Shown piece by piece: positions 41,371-49,803 of a DNA stretch of 64,000 nt. The notes under the pieces are model-generated. The model was not told the DNA's origin. It ran no database searches and saw only the letters and a program-made list of their open reading frames with translations. The translations under genes and the position numbers were made by a program. Each line of letters begins with the position of its first letter. Position 1 is the stretch's first letter. The DNA is taken from NCBI GenBank assembly GCA_020632885.1, contig JACKEQ010000004.1, positions 62,001 through 126,000 of the forward strand. The letters are read 5' to 3'. Source of the stretch: Alphaproteobacteria bacterium. Its GTDB lineage: Bacteria > Myxococcota_A > UBA796 > GCA-2862545.

Positions 41371-43911
41371 TTGCTCGCCGTCCAGCTCGAGGAACGCTTC
41401 CGGGAGGCCCTCTCGGACCTCCACGGGACGGGTTCCGTGGTGGACGACCGCGACGCGTCCATCCGGTTCGCCGTGGAGTTCGCAGGTCTGCTCTCGCGCA
41501 TCGTGCCCGAGGACAGCCCGGCGGACGCGGTGGCCCGCATGGGGTCCTCGATCCTCGCGCGCACCGACCTCTCCGAGGAGGAGGTGCAGCTCCTGATCGG
41601 CCTCGCGATGCGCCCGGAGCACCGCTCGCCCATCGACGAGGACGCCCTGCGCGCCTTCGGCGGGCGCTTCGGCACGGGGGCGGAGCAGGCCCTGCGGGCC
41701 GCGGTGGCCGAGGAGATCGACCTCGCCGGCTTCGCCGAGCGCTACGGCGAGGCCGAGGGGCTCCTGCTGCTCGACGCGCTGTTCGGGATCTGCGCGGTGG
41801 ACGGCGTCATCGACGCCAACGAGATCGCGCGGCTGGAGGAGGCCGCCCAGCAGCTCGGCGTGGACGCCATGCTCGTGAGCGCCCTGTTCCGCAAGCACGA
41901 CAACCGCTACGCCACGGGCGACTTCACCTTCGACCTCACGGGCAACGAGTACATCGTCGGGCGCTCGGCCGGGGCCGCCATCCGCCTGCCGGACCCGTTG
42001 GTCGGGAGCCGCCACTGCCGGCTGGTGCGCGAGGGCGACCACTGGCGTGTGGTGGACATCGACTCCGGTCGCCCCACCCTGCTCGACGGCACCGCGGTGG
42101 CCTCGGCCCCCTTCCGCCACCCGTCCGTGCTCAAGGTGGGCAGCTACTCGCTGGAGCTCACGCCCGACGAGAAGCAGCTCCGGGCCTTCGGCAGCGGCTC
42201 GTTCTCCGCGCTGTCCGTCCGCAACCTCGTGCGGCGCATCGGGGGCACGAGCCTCCTCGACGACGTCAGCTTCACCGTGTTCTCCGGAGAGGTGGTCGCC
42301 GTCGTCGGCCCGTCGGGCGCCGGGAAGACCACCCTGCTCAACGCGATCGCCGGCATCGCCCCCGCGGACACCGGGAGCGTCATCCTCGACGGACGCAACT
42401 TCCACGTGCTGCTGGGCGAGGACCGCTCGTTGATCGGCAACGTCCCCCAGGACGACGTCGTGCACGCCGAGCTCACCGTGGAGGAGGCCCTCTTCTACGC
42501 CGCCCGGCTGCGGTTCCCCGCGGGCACGAGCCGCGACGAGGTGCAGGCCGAGGTCGACCGGGTGCTCGACGAGCTCGACATCACGCACATCCGGCACAGC
42601 CGCATCGGTGACGAGGTGCGCCGGGGCATCTCGGGGGGGCAGCGCAAGCGGGTGAACCTCGGGCAGGAGCTCCTCACGCGCTCCACCCGGGTGCTCTTCC
42701 TCGACGAGCCCACCAGCGGGCTGGATCCGCAGACCGGCCAGGACATCGTCGGGCTCATCCGCCAGCTCGCGGACGGCGGGCGCATCGTGTTCCTGGTCAC
42801 CCACGACATCACGCCGGCCGTGCTCGACCAGGTGGACCACCTCATGGTGCTCGCGCCGGGCGGGCGCCTCGCGTGGTTCGGGCCCCCGGAGGAGGCCAAC
42901 GTCTTCTTCGGTGTGCGCAGCGCCGACGGCATCTTCTCGCGGCTCGCGGAGCACCCGCCCGAGGTCTGGGGCCAGCGGTACCGCGAGGGGCAGGCCGGCA
43001 GGAAGTTCGTGAAGACCCGGGAGCACCTCCTCGGTCTCGACGGGGTGGACGCGAGCGAGCAGGCCCAGCGGCCCCGTCGCGGCGGGTTCGTCTCCCAGCT
43101 CCGCACCCTGACGTCCCGCTACGCGCGCGTGAAGCTCCGGGACCGCGGCGGTCTCGCCGTCCTGCTCGCCCAGGCGCCCATCCTCGGGCTGGCGATGTGG
43201 GTGGTCTTCCCGGCTGCGGACATCAACAGCCTGTTCATGCTCGCCCTGTCGTCGCTGTGGTTCGGCGCGTCCGCCAGCGTGCGCGAGCTCATCGCGGAAC
43301 GCTCGATCTGGCGCCGCGAGTCGCGCGTCGGGCTGCGCACCTCGTCCTACCTGCTCTCCAAGCTCGCGGTGCTCGGCACCCTCGTGGCGCTCCAGTGCGG
43401 GGCGCTCGCCGTGCTGAACCACGTGCTGCTCGGGATGTCGCAGCTCGGCTTCTCCCTGTTCGGGCTCACCGGCGTGTGCGTGCTCACCGGCTGGGTGGGC
43501 ATGGCGCTGGGCCTGTCGATGAGCGCCATGTTCGCCAGCTCCGAGGCGGCCGTGGGCACGCTCCCCCTCCTGCTCATCCCGCAGATCACGTTCGGCGGCC
43601 TCATCGTGAAGGTGAAGGAGATGGGGCTGCTGGCGAAGGGCGTCAGCTGGCTGATGATCGTGCGCTACAGCTTCGACGCGCTCATCAAGACGGGCGAGCG
43701 GCTCACGATCCCGGCGCGACGGGGGATGGACCGCGACCTCGATGGCCGTGACGTCGGTGGCTCCCTCTGGGAGCTCGGCTTCCGGACCACGACCGATCCG
43801 GACGACCTCGGCCTGCCGCTCCTGTCGCTCATCGGCGTGCTCACGGCCTTCTTCCTCGTCTTCGTCGCTGTGAGCTGGGTGTTCACGGCACGGTCCCGCG
43901 ACGGCAACTGA
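41371..43911 (+). CDS. TerB / FHA / ABCG-type ABC transporter fusion
   Basis: 846 residues. Residues about 30-165 are a TerB-like helical domain (LFGICAVDGVIDANEIARLEEAAQQLGV). An FHA domain follows (about 185-265: YIVGRSAGAAIRLPDPLVGSRHCRL), then an ABC ATPase (Walker A GPSGAGKTTLL, signature ISGGQRKRVNL, Walker B LFLDEPTSGLD) and an ABC-2 permease with about six helices. The ATPase-then-membrane order and ISGGQRKR signature are ABCG (White)-like. The FHA domain implies control by Ser/Thr phosphorylation. TTG 41371 is the start with a weak SD. Confidence 0.9.
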   Translation: MLAVQLEERFREALSDLHGTGSVVDDRDASIRFAVEFAGLLSRIVPEDSPADAVARMGSSILARTDLSEEEVQLLIGLAMRPEHRSPIDEDALRAFGGRFGTGAEQALRAAVAEEIDLAGFAERYGEAEGLLLLDALFGICAVDGVIDANEIARLEEAAQQLGVDAMLVSALFRKHDNRYATGDFTFDLTGNEYIVGRSAGAAIRLPDPLVGSRHCRLVREGDHWRVVDIDSGRPTLLDGTAVASAPFRHPSVLKVGSYSLELTPDEKQLRAFGSGSFSALSVRNLVRRIGGTSLLDDVSFTVFSGEVVAVVGPSGAGKTTLLNAIAGIAPADTGSVILDGRNFHVLLGEDRSLIGNVPQDDVVHAELTVEEALFYAARLRFPAGTSRDEVQAEVDRVLDELDITHIRHSRIGDEVRRGISGGQRKRVNLGQELLTRSTRVLFLDEPTSGLDPQTGQDIVGLIRQLADGGRIVFLVTHDITPAVLDQVDHLMVLAPGGRLAWFGPPEEANVFFGVRSADGIFSRLAEHPPEVWGQRYREGQAGRKFVKTREHLLGLDGVDASEQAQRPRRGGFVSQLRTLTSRYARVKLRDRGGLAVLLAQAPILGLAMWVVFPAADINSLFMLALSSLWFGASASVRELIAERSIWRRESRVGLRTSSYLLSKLAVLGTLVALQCGALAVLNHVLLGMSQLGFSLFGLTGVCVLTGWVGMALGLSMSAMFASSEAAVGTLPLLLIPQITFGGLIVKVKEMGLLAKGVSWLMIVRYSFDALIKTGERLTIPARRGMDRDLDGRDVGGSLWELGFRTTTDPDDLGLPLLSLIGVLTAFFLVFVAVSWVFTARSRDGN

Positions 43912-43963
43912 AGGCGCGGGGCCGCGCGTCGGTTAGGGGCCGTGCACCACAGGAAGGACGACG

Positions 43964-44221
43964 ATGGCTGACGTGCTGGTGGTCGGTGGCTCGGTCGCCG
44001 ACGGACGGGTGAAGGACCTCGAGGTACAGCTCCACGGGCTCGGCGGGCGCACGCTCGACCGCGACACCGCAGTGGCCTGGATGAAGGACGGTCACTCCTT
44101 CGTCCCGGTGCACAAGGGCTCGCGGGGGCCTGCGCTCCTGCTGCTCGAGGTGGGCGACGAGCTGTTCATCCGTCACCAGGCGGACGGCGAGGCCTCGGAC
44201 GCCCTCCCGCCCCTCGGCTGA
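43964..44221 (+). CDS. Small beta-strand protein of unknown function
   Basis: 85 residues, predicted beta strands, no signal. Good SD (AGGA) before ATG 43964. It begins 52 bases after the transporter and ends two bases before the next lipoprotein gene, so it is likely part of that operon. No family recognised. Confidence 0.72.
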   Translation: MADVLVVGGSVADGRVKDLEVQLHGLGGRTLDRDTAVAWMKDGHSFVPVHKGSRGPALLLLEVGDELFIRHQADGEASDALPPLG

Positions 44222-44223
44222 CC

Positions 44224-45288
44224 ATGATCGCCCTGCTGCTGGCCCTGGGCTGCCCCAAGCCCGCAGCGCCCGTGCTCCCCTCGTGGGAGACGGTGCCGTC
44301 GCTGCCGTCTCCCACGGCGGGTGCGTACAACCGCAGCCTGGAGGCCCCACCGGATGCCGAGCTCGCGCGTCTGGTGGAGGGTCGACGGTGGGATGCGTCC
44401 CTGTCCGGCACGGCCGCGGGGCTGGCCCTCGACCTCATCCGGACGGACACCGACCGCCTGCTGACCCGCTGGAAGGTGCGCGAGTCCGCCTGGCGCGCGG
44501 GCTGGCCGTACCCCATCGACGACGCGAAGGCGTGGCGGGCCCTCGAGGACGGCGCGCCTCCACCCCAGCTCCTCGCGTGGCTCGAAGCGCTCGGCCCGGA
44601 CGACGACCTGGGTCTCGTGCGGGCCCGCGGGTCCCAGGGCGACCTCTGGGTGGCCCTGAAGGCCCATCCGCGTCGCGACCTCGGCCGCATCCCCAGGCAG
44701 CTCGCCCAGGGCGGCGAGCTCGTGCTCCCGGCCCTCCCCGGCGCCCGCTACGCGGTGGCGGACGCCAACGGGCGCCTGCACGCGGGCGCGCTCGACGCAG
44801 CGGTGACGCTGCAGGCCGGAAGCCGCGGCGAGTGGCTGGTGCGCATCGACGACGACCAGGGGCGCGTGGCGCTGTTCCCGGTGTACGTCGGCATCGTCCC
44901 GCCCCTGCTCCCGCTCATCGAGGACGTGGTCCCGGTGCGCACGGCGGTGGACGCCATCGCGCGCACGGAGTCCCTGCTGGCCACCATCCGCTCGGCCTAC
45001 GGCTCCACGAAGCCCGCCCGGGACTTCATGCTCGACGCGGGCGCCCGCTCGCTGCTCTCGGGCGGCGGCACCACCTCGGACGGTGTGCTCGGCAGCCTGG
45101 GGCTGGATCCCGCCCGTACGGCCCTGTGGACGTGTGAGGGCACCACGATCGAAGCCTGTCTGGACGGGTTGATCTGGACCCCCGAGCACCGAATGGCCCT
45201 CCTGGACGACGCGAGCGACGTGGGGCTAGCGGCGGACGTGGGCGCAGAAGGTGTGCGGCTCGTGGGCATCCTGAGCGGAACCGATTAG
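44224..45288 (+). CDS. Lipoprotein with a divergent CAP-like C-terminal domain
   Basis: 354 residues. Signal MIALLLALGC (Cys10). The C-terminal 110 residues (ARDFMLDAGARSLLSGGG ... EACLDGLIWTPEHRMALLDDASDVGLAADVG) resemble the end of CAP/SCP domains, where a 'W..S..HR..LLD...VG' pattern is typical. The first CAP His is not obvious, so catalytic or binding function may be lost. The middle is a mixed region with a beta module. Function unknown. Confidence 0.7.
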   Translation: MIALLLALGCPKPAAPVLPSWETVPSLPSPTAGAYNRSLEAPPDAELARLVEGRRWDASLSGTAAGLALDLIRTDTDRLLTRWKVRESAWRAGWPYPIDDAKAWRALEDGAPPPQLLAWLEALGPDDDLGLVRARGSQGDLWVALKAHPRRDLGRIPRQLAQGGELVLPALPGARYAVADANGRLHAGALDAAVTLQAGSRGEWLVRIDDDQGRVALFPVYVGIVPPLLPLIEDVVPVRTAVDAIARTESLLATIRSAYGSTKPARDFMLDAGARSLLSGGGTTSDGVLGSLGLDPARTALWTCEGTTIEACLDGLIWTPEHRMALLDDASDVGLAADVGAEGVRLVGILSGTD

Positions 45289-45309
45289 GCGCACGACGGG
45301 AGGAAGGCG

Positions 45310-45750
45310 ATGACCGAGCTGCTCGAGAAGAACAAGGTCTACGTCATCGGTGTCGTGGTGGTGGTCCTGTTTCTCGGTCTCGCCACCTTCTTCGCGGGTG
45401 CCGGGGGATCGGCGCGCCGCGACGAGGTCCCGATGAACGTCGACCTCATCCGCCTCGCCGAGATCGAGTACAAGAGCGCCTTCGAGGAGTACGTGTCGGC
45501 CGATCCCGCGCCGCGCGATCCGCTCGCGGTGGACGCCAAGGCCGTGCCCTGGGAGGGCACCCGCGGCTTCGACAAGCTCTCGTGGAAGCCCGAGGCCGCC
45601 CAGGTCTACGGCTCCTACGCCGTGAACGCCAAGGCGGACGGCTTCACCGTGGTGGGCGTTTGCGACACCGACGGCGACCAGAGCCAGGCGCGCTTCCAGG
45701 CCACCCTCGGCGAGGAGGCCAAGATGCTCACCCCCGAGAACGTGTACTGA
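45310..45750 (+). CDS. Pilin-like single-pass membrane protein without a prepilin motif
   Basis: 146 residues. One N-terminal helix (VYVIGVVVVVLFLGLATFFAGAG) and a periplasmic domain whose sequence (MNVDLIRLAEIEYKSAFEEY ... YGSYAVNAKADGFTVVGVCDTDGD ... LTPENVY) is similar in pattern to minor-pilin globular domains in myxobacteria. The prepilin peptidase site (G before F/MTLxE) is absent. It may be an exported relative of pilins held by its own helix. It is followed at once by a TPR-like gene. Confidence 0.7.
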   Translation: MTELLEKNKVYVIGVVVVVLFLGLATFFAGAGGSARRDEVPMNVDLIRLAEIEYKSAFEEYVSADPAPRDPLAVDAKAVPWEGTRGFDKLSWKPEAAQVYGSYAVNAKADGFTVVGVCDTDGDQSQARFQATLGEEAKMLTPENVY

Positions 45751-45776
45751 CGTCCTCCCCCACCACCGGCGCCCTC

Positions 45777-46259
45777 GTGGCGTTGTCGGGTTGGTTGCTG
45801 GCCGCCTCGCTCCACGCGCTCGGCCCGCCCCCCTCGGGTCCTTCGGTGCTCGCATCCCCTACCGCCCTGTTCCTGTCGGGCGGCCGCCTCAGCACGGCGG
45901 CCACCGGGATGTGGGCGTCCACGGTCCTGCACGTGACGGTCGCGCCTCCGGGTGACCCGTCCGCCATCCGGACCGGTGTGGACGGCGCGCTCACCTTCGA
46001 TCCCACGCTGACGTCCGCCGCGGCGTACGGCGGCCGCATGCTCGTGAACGCGGGCGACATCGACGGAGCCCTCGCCGTCCACGAGCGCGGAGCGCGCCTG
46101 AGTCCCGACGACCCCTGGTTCCCCTGGATCCTCGGCATGGAGCTCTGGCAGGACGCCGGACGTCCGCAGGACGCCGTCCCGTGGCTCCGCAGGGCCGCCG
46201 ACCTCGACCCGGACGGACGGCTCCACCACCTCTCCGCAGACGCCCTGGAGCGTCTGTGA
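45777..46259 (+). CDS. TPR-like membrane protein
   Basis: 160 residues from GTG 45777; the reading frame is open back to CTG 45747, which shares CTGA with the upstream stop and could be the true start. A membrane helix or signal (ALSGWLLAASLHALG) opens the protein, and the C-terminal half has TPR-like helices (GRMLVNAGDIDGALAVHERGARLSPDDPWFPWILGMELWQDAGRPQDAVPWLRRAADLDP). Coupled at its end to folK (GTGA). No specific function. Confidence 0.7.
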   Translation: MALSGWLLAASLHALGPPPSGPSVLASPTALFLSGGRLSTAATGMWASTVLHVTVAPPGDPSAIRTGVDGALTFDPTLTSAAAYGGRMLVNAGDIDGALAVHERGARLSPDDPWFPWILGMELWQDAGRPQDAVPWLRRAADLDPDGRLHHLSADALERL

Positions 46260-46771
46260 GGCGCGCGGCCATCGGGCTCGGGAGCAGCCTCGGCGACCGG
46301 CGCGCCCACCTCGAGCTCGCGGTGCGGCGCCTGGCCCACACGCCGGGCCTGCGGGCGCTCCGCTGCAGCCGCTGGTACCGCACGCCGCCGATGCGTGGAG
46401 GCACGGCCCGCAACTGGTTCCTGAACGGCGTGCTGCTCCTGGAGACACCTCTGGAGGCCCTGGAGCTGCTGGCCGTCTGTCGCGCCGAGGAGCAGCGGGC
46501 AGGACGGCGGCGGGCCAACCACTGGGGCGACCGCACCCTGGACCTCGACCTGCTGCTCGTGGAGGGCACGGTGAGCACGGGCCCCGAGCTCGTCCTCCCG
46601 CACCCCGGGGTGCTCACCCGTGACTTCGTGCGACGGCCGCTGCTGGACGTCTGGCCGGAGGCCGCCCACCCCGTGCTGGACGGGCGGATCGCGGACATGG
46701 CCAGCCCCCCTCCGCCCCGCGCGATCGACGTGGGAGCCCCGGCGCGCAGCGCCCTCCCGACGCCGGGTTAG
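46256..46771 (+). CDS. folK: 2-amino-4-hydroxy-6-hydroxymethyldihydropteridine pyrophosphokinase
   Basis: 171 residues. AIGLGSSLGDRRAHL, CSRWYRTPP, WFLNGVLLLET and HWGDRTLDLDLLLVEG are the family's pterin- and ATP-binding motifs. The enzyme transfers pyrophosphate to the pterin in folate synthesis. GTG 46256 overlaps the upstream stop (GTGA). The length is normal for HPPK. No other folate gene is adjacent. Confidence 0.92.
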   Translation: MRRAAIGLGSSLGDRRAHLELAVRRLAHTPGLRALRCSRWYRTPPMRGGTARNWFLNGVLLLETPLEALELLAVCRAEEQRAGRRRANHWGDRTLDLDLLLVEGTVSTGPELVLPHPGVLTRDFVRRPLLDVWPEAAHPVLDGRIADMASPPPPRAIDVGAPARSALPTPG

Positions 46772-46790
46772 ACTCGCGGGTCGTTGGGAG
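46769..46790 (+). promoter_or_regulatory. Candidate -10 (TAGACT) and Shine-Dalgarno (GGGAG) before an ATC start
   Basis: TAGACT 46769-46774 follows the folK stop; GGGAG 46786-46790 lies six bases before ATC 46797, the position where an SD should act. No ATG, GTG or TTG is in frame nearby. Confidence 0.4.
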
Positions 46791-46796
46791 ACCCCG

Positions 46797-48398
46797 ATCA
46801 CCGCCCGTCCGTCCCGTCCCCTCCCGCCCGCCGCGGAGCTGGAGCGCACCCTCGAGGCGCTCGAGCGAAAGGGAAACGTCCGTGTGCTGATCTGCGCGGC
46901 CGAGGCCTGGAGGGAGCAGGGGGAGCCCACGCCGGCCGGGGCCCTGGCACAGGTGCGGGCCCTGCTGTCCCTCCGCGCCACCGACCGCGCCTGGGCGCGC
47001 ATCCGTCCCCTGCTCGACGCTCCTGAGGGTCCGGAGGTCTTCCAGCTCGCCGGCCGCATCCTCGTCGACCAGGGGCGCTACCCCTCCGCGGTCTCCCTGC
47101 TGCGCAAGGGCCTGAAGCGCTTCCCGGAAGACCCCGAGCTCCAGCTCCAGCTCGCGCGCACCGAGCTGCCCTCGACGGTGCTCGACCGCACCGAGCCGAT
47201 CGGCGACAACCTCGACGGCCTCGTGCGGCTCGCGGAGCACCACCTCTCCACGGGGGCGCACCTCAAGGCGCGCGGCGTGCTCGACCGCGTGCTGGCCCAG
47301 CAACCCGAGCATGCCCGTGCCGCAGACCTCCTCTGGGCCCTGGAGGGCGACTTCGCGCTCAAGGGCATCCGGTTGCACGACCTCACCCGGATCTACGCGG
47401 GGCGCCCGGACACCGATCTCCCCCAGTTCGACGAGGATCCCACGGAGGAGCGCACCGAGACGGCCGCGAGCATGGAGATCCCCGACAGCCCGCGCCCGAG
47501 CGGCGGCAGCTTCCCCGTGCTGTTCAAGGGGCTCGGGCAGGACACCGAGCTCGCGCCCTTCCAGGGTGCCCAGGAGCCCACGGCCTACGCGGCGGACCGC
47601 TACCAGGACCCCGAGGTCGAGCTCTCCAAGTGGTCCCTCCACGGCGCCCACCAGGACACCCAGATCCAGCGGGTCGTGCGGAACGCCCCCATGCCCGGTC
47701 CGGACGGGATCGACACCGAGGTGGAGGCCCAGGACGAGCTCACCACGCAGTTCCAGGTGGCCGGGGAGGTCGAAGACGAGGACGTGATCGTGCGGCGGCG
47801 CGCCGAGGACGCCATGCACGCCGAGCGAACCGAGACCTACCGTCCCCTGAGCGTGGACCCCGCCCGCGACCGTCTCCCGCCAGGCGCCTCCCGCGCCGAC
47901 GAAGGCGCGGACTTCGTGAAGCTCCGCAAGCGTGCCCCCGTGGTCGCCATGGTGGAGGAGGTGCCCACCCAGCCTCCCGAGCCCCCACCGGTCGTCGCTC
48001 AGCCTCCGGCCCGACCCGCTCCCGCGCCGCGTCCGCCCCCACAGGCGCCTCCCGCGGCCGCACCGGCTCCCAGGCGCCCCTCGCTCGCCGAGCGCGCCCC
48101 CACCCGCGCCTCCCTCGCCGAGCGTGCCCCCACGCGCGCCTCCCTCGCCGAGCGTGCGCCGACCCGGGCCGACCTCGTCCGGCCGGCGCCGGACCACACG
48201 CCGGAGCCCCAGCCCGTCCCCCGGCGGAGGGACCTGGAGCCCGCGAGCCTGCCGCCCCCCCTCACCGACGAGTTCGACCTCTCCGAGCTCTACCCGCGAT
48301 CCGTCGTGGGCTTCACGGGGTGGCTGGTGCTCGGCATGCTCATCGGTGTGTCGATCCTCGCGGTGCTCGGGCTCATCCTGCTGGCCAGCATGCTCTGA
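46797..48398 (+). CDS. Large TPR-like protein with a C-terminal membrane anchor, possible ATC start
   Basis: About 533 residues if it starts at ATC 46797; the first ordinary in-frame start after the folK stop is GTG 46884. TPR-like helices (GNVRVLICAAEAWREQG, AGRILVDQGRYPSAVSLLRKGLKRFPED) fill the first 200 residues, then an acidic disordered part, a Pro/Arg-rich part with three copies of a ten-residue unit SLAERAPTRA (48081-48170), and a C-terminal membrane helix (FTGWLVLGMLIGVSILAVLGLILLAS). This is the layout of myxobacterial assembly or scaffolding proteins. Function unknown. Confidence 0.75.
   Translation: MTARPSRPLPPAAELERTLEALERKGNVRVLICAAEAWREQGEPTPAGALAQVRALLSLRATDRAWARIRPLLDAPEGPEVFQLAGRILVDQGRYPSAVSLLRKGLKRFPEDPELQLQLARTELPSTVLDRTEPIGDNLDGLVRLAEHHLSTGAHLKARGVLDRVLAQQPEHARAADLLWALEGDFALKGIRLHDLTRIYAGRPDTDLPQFDEDPTEERTETAASMEIPDSPRPSGGSFPVLFKGLGQDTELAPFQGAQEPTAYAADRYQDPEVELSKWSLHGAHQDTQIQRVVRNAPMPGPDGIDTEVEAQDELTTQFQVAGEVEDEDVIVRRRAEDAMHAERTETYRPLSVDPARDRLPPGASRADEGADFVKLRKRAPVVAMVEEVPTQPPEPPPVVAQPPARPAPAPRPPPQAPPAAAPAPRRPSLAERAPTRASLAERAPTRASLAERAPTRADLVRPAPDHTPEPQPVPRRRDLEPASLPPPLTDEFDLSELYPRSVVGFTGWLVLGMLIGVSILAVLGLILLASML
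48081..48170 (+). repeat. Three tandem 30-base units encoding SLAERAPTRA
   Basis: Units at 48081-48110, 48111-48140 and 48141-48170 differ at a few bases, mainly third positions. They sit in the disordered part of the TPR-like membrane protein. Confidence 0.85.
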
Positions 48399-49211
48399 TC
48401 ACCAGGGGATGGCCCATGTGGCCGCGAGGGTCGCCCCGCTGGCGAGCCCGAGCGCGACCGCGGTGTTGGACAGGCGGTTCGCGCGACCAGCGTGCCCGTC
48501 GAGGGCGCCCACGGGCACCGCAGGGTCGAACACGGACGTGCGCTGGCCGGCCGCCACACCGACCACGGCGACGGCGGACGTCGCGAGGGTGGCCGCGAGC
48601 GCCGAGCCCCCCGCGTGCATCCGCCGACGCCGGAGCTGCTGGGCCGTGGGGTCGAGGGCCGCGAAGTCCACCACGGGCACCTCGGCGACGCTGTAGTGGT
48701 AGTCGGTGTGCACGAGCTGGCCCGAGGTGTCGAAGCCCTGGAGCACGAAGCCGCGCTCCGTCGGCACGTAGGGTGTGGGTTGCCCGTCCACCCGCCAGCC
48801 CCCCTCGGGCACGCGCTCCAGCTTGATGCGTTCGCTTCCGGTCGGCGCCTCCTCCCACGCACGCCGAAGCGCCGAGCCCTCGGGGAGCCACGCCTCGGGC
48901 GGGGAGTACGCGGGATCGAGGGCCCGCACGGCCGCCCAGCTCTTGCTGCTCGCGACGAGCTCGCGCTCCCAGGACTCCTGCAGCGCGCGCGCGCGGTGCC
49001 ATGCGAGCAGGGCATCGCCCGGGAGCTCCGTACGCACGCAGGGGACCGCCTGGTCCAGGGCTGCGGTGGCAGCCTGGAAGGCCTCGTCGTCCACCGCGTC
49101 GTACGCCGCCTCCACGGCGCGCGAGAGACGCTCGATCCGCGGTCCCGCGTCGTTCGGACAGGTGGCATGGGCGATGGAGACGAGGACGAGCACGGATCCC
49201 TCCGCGTCCAT
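48399..49211 (-). CDS. Exported protein of unknown function
   Basis: 270 residues. The N-terminus (GSVLVLVSIAHATCPNDAG) looks like a signal peptide. Helical first half, a middle beta module (ERIKLERVPEGGWRVDGQPTPYVPTERGFVLQGFDTSGQ) and two C-terminal hydrophobic segments (SALAATLATSAVAVVGVAAG, NTAVALGLASGATLAATWAI) that may be membrane helices. This pattern occurs in uncharacterised myxobacterial proteins. It is convergent with the TPR-like gene, with no space between the stops. Confidence 0.72.
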   Translation of the reverse strand: MDAEGSVLVLVSIAHATCPNDAGPRIERLSRAVEAAYDAVDDEAFQAATAALDQAVPCVRTELPGDALLAWHRARALQESWERELVASSKSWAAVRALDPAYSPPEAWLPEGSALRRAWEEAPTGSERIKLERVPEGGWRVDGQPTPYVPTERGFVLQGFDTSGQLVHTDYHYSVAEVPVVDFAALDPTAQQLRRRRMHAGGSALAATLATSAVAVVGVAAGQRTSVFDPAVPVGALDGHAGRANRLSNTAVALGLASGATLAATWAIPW

Positions 49212-49219
49212 GATAGGAC

Positions 49220-49744
49220 GTGGACGTGCGCTATGTGCTCCTGGTCCTGCTCCTGCCGTGCATCGCGTGCGCTTCGCACGAAGCGCACTGGGCGCACGAC
49301 ACCCTCACGATCGCCCCCACCACCGAGGGCCTGTCGGCGAGCCAGACCTGGCGCCTGTACGACGCGCGCTGGGAGCGTCGCCAGGCCGAGAGGCGGCGGG
49401 TGTGCGCCATGCTCTACGACCTCCAGCCCGTCCCCAGGCAGGTGGACTGCGAGGGGTGCACGGCGGCCTTCGTGGCCTCACCGCTCCGCACCGACGGCGA
49501 CTGCCTGCCGACGGTGGACCCCACCTTCGTCGCCCTGCGCGCCGTGGGCGTGGCTCCGGACGCCACCGGCACCACCACCTGGTTCGACGTGGGCGCGGGT
49601 TGGGAGGTCCACGGCCACACCGAGGACGCGTGGGACGGCCTCCTGCCCGTCGTGGTCCCCGCCGACCACGCGTGGGAGCTCCTGGTGCCCACCGAGACAT
49701 CGGTGTCGCGATCCCGGGTGCCCGCACCTCCGGACATGCTGTGA
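49220..49744 (+). CDS. Lipoprotein of unknown function
   Basis: 174 residues from GTG 49220, or 172 from GTG 49226. The signal (VRYVLLVLLLPCIAC) has an IAC lipobox. TAGGAC ends six bases before 49226, the same spacing as other leaderless starts here, which favours 49226. The mature part has four Cys and Trp-rich strands (TWRLYDARWERRQAERRR, TTWFDVGAGWEVHG). No family recognised. It is followed by another lipoprotein gene. Confidence 0.7.
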   Translation: MDVRYVLLVLLLPCIACASHEAHWAHDTLTIAPTTEGLSASQTWRLYDARWERRQAERRRVCAMLYDLQPVPRQVDCEGCTAAFVASPLRTDGDCLPTVDPTFVALRAVGVAPDATGTTTWFDVGAGWEVHGHTEDAWDGLLPVVVPADHAWELLVPTETSVSRSRVPAPPDML

Positions 49745-49803
49745 TCCACCCGTTCCTGCACGGCCTTCCGGTCCCTGGCACGGTGCGTGCAGCCCTCCAT
49801 GGC

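Noticed and set aside
40549..43422. 957-codon minus-strand open frame
   Set aside because: Antisense to the FHA-ABC transporter; composition is Glu/His/Val/Arg shadow-like.
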